Positions 6,204 through 7,954 of a stretch of DNA of 7,954 nucleotides are shown in pieces (the first letter of the stretch is position 1; every line of letters starts with the position of its first letter). Position numbers and translations under genes: made by a program. The DNA is from Eudoraea sp. (lineage in GTDB: Bacteria > Bacteroidota > Bacteroidia > Flavobacteriales > Flavobacteriaceae). The DNA lies in NCBI GenBank assembly GCA_024642325.1, contig JAHEBI010000089.1, positions 1 to 7,954 of the forward strand, read 5' to 3'. The notes beneath the pieces were generated by a model that made no database searches, was not told where the DNA came from, and was given only the letters and a program-made list of their open reading frames with translations.

Positions 6204-6788
6204 ATGAGCCAGAAGCCGGACGAATACTTTATTAAAAAGGTTATAAAAGGGGAAAGTAATGCCTTTGGGGCATTAGTAGACCGGTATAAACACATGGTAT
6301 TTACTCTGGCGTTAAAAATTGTAAAAAACCGGGAGGATGCAGAAGAAGTGGCACAGGATACTTTTTTAAAATCCTTCAAAGCTTTAAAAGATTTCAAAGG
6401 CGATTCCAGGTTTTCTACCTGGTTATATAAAATTGCATATTACAGAAGTCTGGACTATTTAAAAAAGAACAAAAGACAGATTGAGACAACTTCAATCGAT
6501 ATTTCTGAAGAATATAATATAGCGTCAATGGATGATGTCTTAAATGGGCTTGAAGCCAAAGAGCGCGCGGAAATTATTAAACATGCACTTCAGGAACTTA
6601 CGGGTGAAGATGCCGTTTTGATTACTTTATATTATTATGAAGATCTCACAATGAAAGAAATATCAGAAGTAATGGGAATACCAGGAAATACCATTAAAGT
6701 ACGGCTGTTTAGGTGCAGAAAGCGTTTAGCAACGATTTTAGAGCATAATTTGGAACAAGAAAATATACACAGCTATGGAAGACAATAG
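6204..6788 (+). CDS. ECF-type RNA polymerase sigma factor
   Basis: Alternative sigma-70 family factor with only regions 2 and 4. Region 2 covers about residues 22-91: FGALVDRYKHMVFTLALKIV, then DAEEVAQDTFLKSFKALKDF and the -10 recognition part GDSRFSTWLYKIAYYRSLDY. A charged linker (about 92-118) leads to region 4 (about 120-178), whose helix-turn-helix LTMKEISEVMGIPGNTIKVR recognises the -35 element. At 194 aa it is of normal ECF size with no extra C-terminal domain. The start is fixed: the codon two before ATG is a stop (6198-6200). Its 3' end overlaps the next gene by 14 nt, which suggests translational coupling with an anti-sigma factor. It probably recognises the GTAACC-N16-CGTC element found before it and before the divergent gene. 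The signal it responds to is unknown. Confidence 0.96.
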   Translation: MSQKPDEYFIKKVIKGESNAFGALVDRYKHMVFTLALKIVKNREDAEEVAQDTFLKSFKALKDFKGDSRFSTWLYKIAYYRSLDYLKKNKRQIETTSIDISEEYNIASMDDVLNGLEAKERAEIIKHALQELTGEDAVLITLYYYEDLTMKEISEVMGIPGNTIKVRLFRCRKRLATILEHNLEQENIHSYGRQ

Positions 6789-7194
6789 AGAAAAACAACT
6801 TGATGATTTTATTAGAAAAGCTGTAAACCATGCTGGTCTTGAGTCACCGGCCAATGATTTTACCCAGAACATTTTATCCAAAATAATTGCGGAAACTAAA
6901 AAAAGTACGGCAACTGTATATCAGCCCCTGATTTCCAGGACGGGCTGGTTAATTCTGGCCATCTTTACCATTATTCTCTTCGCTTTTGTCATTTTTGGAA
7001 ATTTGGATCTCCATATTGGTTGGTTGCCTGCTATTGATAAGCTAGTGCCGAATAAAATTGACTTTTTTGATTCTCTGCAACAGTTGCGCCTTCCCAATAC
7101 GCTGGTTTATGCGATTTCAGGTCTTGTGCTGTTCGTTTATATACAGATACTTTATTTTAAAAAATATTTTGAAAACAGATATGCTTTGAATTAA
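6775..7194 (+). CDS. putative membrane anti-sigma factor without zinc motif
   Basis: A 139-aa protein translated from an ATG inside the end of the sigma gene (14-nt overlap in another frame). Residues 1-55 are a polar, probably helical cytoplasmic part (EKQLDDFIRKAV, then SPANDFTQNILSKII, a P-x-x-x-F-T segment of the kind often found before the TM helix in Bacteroidota anti-sigma factors). TM1 lies at about 56-76, a short loop of about 30 residues follows, then TM2 at about 108-128 and a basic tail (YFKKYFENRY). There is no HxxxCxxC zinc-binding anti-sigma motif and no large periplasmic sensor domain. The anti-sigma role is inferred from operon position, overlap and topology, not from a clear family match. 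If it is one, its cytoplasmic N-terminus should hold the sigma factor at the membrane. Confidence 0.78.
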   Translation: MEDNREKQLDDFIRKAVNHAGLESPANDFTQNILSKIIAETKKSTATVYQPLISRTGWLILAIFTIILFAFVIFGNLDLHIGWLPAIDKLVPNKIDFFDSLQQLRLPNTLVYAISGLVLFVYIQILYFKKYFENRYALN

Positions 7195-7227
7195 TCTATG
7201 AGGAATTTGGTACCGGGCTATAGCAGC

Positions 7228-7587
7228 TTAAATCTGCAAATAGGCATATGCCCAATACATAAGTCCAAACTGCAATGGGATTCTTAGAAGTAGTATCCAT
7301 TCCGGGATTCCCGCAGAGGCGGTTTTGCCCGAAAGCATATAAAAATGGACGGTAAGAAAAACTGCTAGCATTGCTATAAGCCCATATATGGCTAAATCTT
7401 TGAATACAGGAAACCACAGGCAAATTCCTATTATTATTTCCGCAATTCCACTTAAAGCTACCAAAAGTTTATGATGCGGAAGATACCTGGGCATAATTCG
7501 CAGATAGATTTTTGGTTTTAGAAAATGCATAAGACCTGCAAGGATATACATGGAAGACATTAACAAAAAATGCCAGGGATAATTCAT
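7228..7587 (-). CDS. DoxX-like four-TM membrane protein
   Basis: Small integral inner-membrane protein, 119 aa, with four predicted TM helices near residues 5-23, 42-62, 65-85 and 98-117. The N-terminal pattern YILAGLMHFLKPKIYLRIMPRYLP, then SGIAEIIIGI and the later His81, matches the DoxX/DoxD-like family. Some members work in redox processes such as thiosulphate:quinone oxidation, but most are uncharacterised, so no substrate is claimed. I start it at the ATG at 7587; a TTG three codons upstream (7596) is in frame but less likely. It converges on the anti-sigma gene with 33 nt between the stop codons and no hairpin terminator there. It is separated from the htpG-like gene upstream of it by the large terminator at 7709-7768, so it should have its own promoter in 7588-7708, where I see no good TAnnTTTG box. 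Confidence 0.82.
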   Translation of the reverse strand: MNYPWHFLLMSSMYILAGLMHFLKPKIYLRIMPRYLPHHKLLVALSGIAEIIIGICLWFPVFKDLAIYGLIAMLAVFLTVHFYMLSGKTASAGIPEWILLLRIPLQFGLMYWAYAYLQI

Positions 7588-7708
7588 TGTTTGCAAATAA
7601 ACATGTAGTTAGTAATTATTTACATAAGCACCATAACAAAAGGTTAGGCGTTTTCACTGTAAAGTACAGATCGTATTCTTTTTAGAATAGATATTAGAAG
7701 CCAATTAT

Positions 7709-7768
7709 AAAAAAACTTCACGGGCTACTGTCAATTATCCTGCCGATAATTTAAGTACTCCCGTGAAG
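7709..7768 (-). terminator. long hairpin terminator after the htpG-like gene
   Basis: Read on the minus strand, CTTCACGGG (arms 7768-7760 and 7724-7716), AGTA/TACT (7757-7754 and 7729-7726) and AATTATC/GATAATT (7751-7745 and 7739-7733) stack into one hairpin of 20 pairs. It has a 5-nt loop and two small internal loops, and seven T follow (7715-7709). This is the form of an intrinsic terminator, about 50 nt past the stop at 7818, but longer than the other three in the window. Confidence 0.8.
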
Positions 7769-7817
7769 CATTCAATGAACATGAATGTACTTTGCCTTAG
7801 ATAATCCTAAAGAACAA

Positions 7818-7954
7818 CTATTTTATCATCTCGTAACTTCGGCTGATAAACTTGGTGAGTTCCTCACCCTTAAGCAATCCTTTTGATAATCTTGCAAGAT
7901 CTAAAGACTGCTTTATTAATCGATCTCTTTTTTTAGCCGTTTTGGTGCCAAGAA
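7818..7954 (-). CDS. htpG: C-terminal end of a probable Hsp90 chaperone HtpG
   Basis: Only the last 44 codons and the TAG stop are in the window; the gene continues past its right end. The visible residues include AKKRDRLIKQSLDLARLSKG then LLKGEELTKFISRSYEMIK. The pattern QS-DLA-L-KG-LKGEELT-F--RS resembles the C-terminal helices of HtpG in Bacteroidota, which dimerise this ATP-dependent cytoplasmic chaperone. The call rests on this short match from memory. It ends at the long hairpin terminator downstream. Confidence 0.62.
   Translation of the reverse strand, partial: LGTKTAKKRDRLIKQSLDLARLSKGLLKGEELTKFISRSYEMIK

Noticed and set aside
6179..6397. 72-codon open frame on the minus strand
   Set aside because: Antisense to the start of the sigma gene and across its promoter.
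7196..7423. 75-codon open frame on the minus strand
   Set aside because: Overlaps the DoxX-like gene in another frame; no recognisable protein.
7588..7708. TAACC on the minus strand upstream of the DoxX-like gene as a third sigma target
   Set aside because: No CGTC lies about 16 nt downstream, so it does not match the element near the sigma gene.
1..7954. Mobile element, phage, CRISPR array or defence island
   Set aside because: No transposase, integrase, direct-repeat array, terminal repeats or tRNA was seen; the genes look like normal chromosomal ones.

Overview
The window is AT-rich and dense with genes. It looks like chromosomal DNA from a member of the Bacteroidota, most likely a flavobacterium. 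The reasons are the -7 boxes of the form TAnnTTTG, the general lack of Shine-Dalgarno sites before starts, and the gene families present: a cupin-AraC regulator, a DUF6249-like membrane protein, and a secreted beta-rich protein of a kind I recall from flavobacteria. I see no insertion sequence, integrase, tRNA, rRNA or CRISPR array. The organism call is inference from style, not from a marker gene.

Layout. Positions 1-1490 (minus) hold most of a class A penicillin-binding protein, cut off before its C-terminal part. It is divergent from a secreted S1/P1-type nuclease (1559-2368, plus). A bidirectional terminator (2543-2574) separates the nuclease from a minus-strand pair, a cupin-AraC regulator (3172-4044) followed 23 nt later by an AlkB-like dioxygenase (2573-3148). 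Divergent from the regulator is a small exported protein built of two similar beta-rich halves (4260-4844). It shares a second bidirectional terminator with a YiiM-like MOSC protein (4890-5522, minus).

The most interesting part is 5657-7194. An ECF sigma factor (6204-6788) overlaps by 14 nt a two-TM protein that is its likely anti-sigma factor (6775-7194). Divergent from them is a three-TM DUF6249-like protein (5716-6066). Their 137-bp intergenic region holds two copies of GTAACC-N16-CGTC, one pointing at each gene. This is a ready-made candidate for the sigma factor's own promoter motif, and it predicts that the sigma factor drives both its own operon and the membrane protein. The window ends with a DoxX-like membrane protein (7228-7587, minus), a long hairpin terminator (7709-7768), and the last 44 codons of a gene that looks like htpG (7818-7954, minus).

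Working together: the sigma/anti-sigma/DUF6249-like set reads as one self-regulated envelope-response module. The AraC-AlkB pair looks like a regulated repair unit, and YiiM-like MOSC proteins are also linked to modified bases, so a base-damage theme is possible but unproven. The remaining genes look like ordinary housekeeping or envelope genes.
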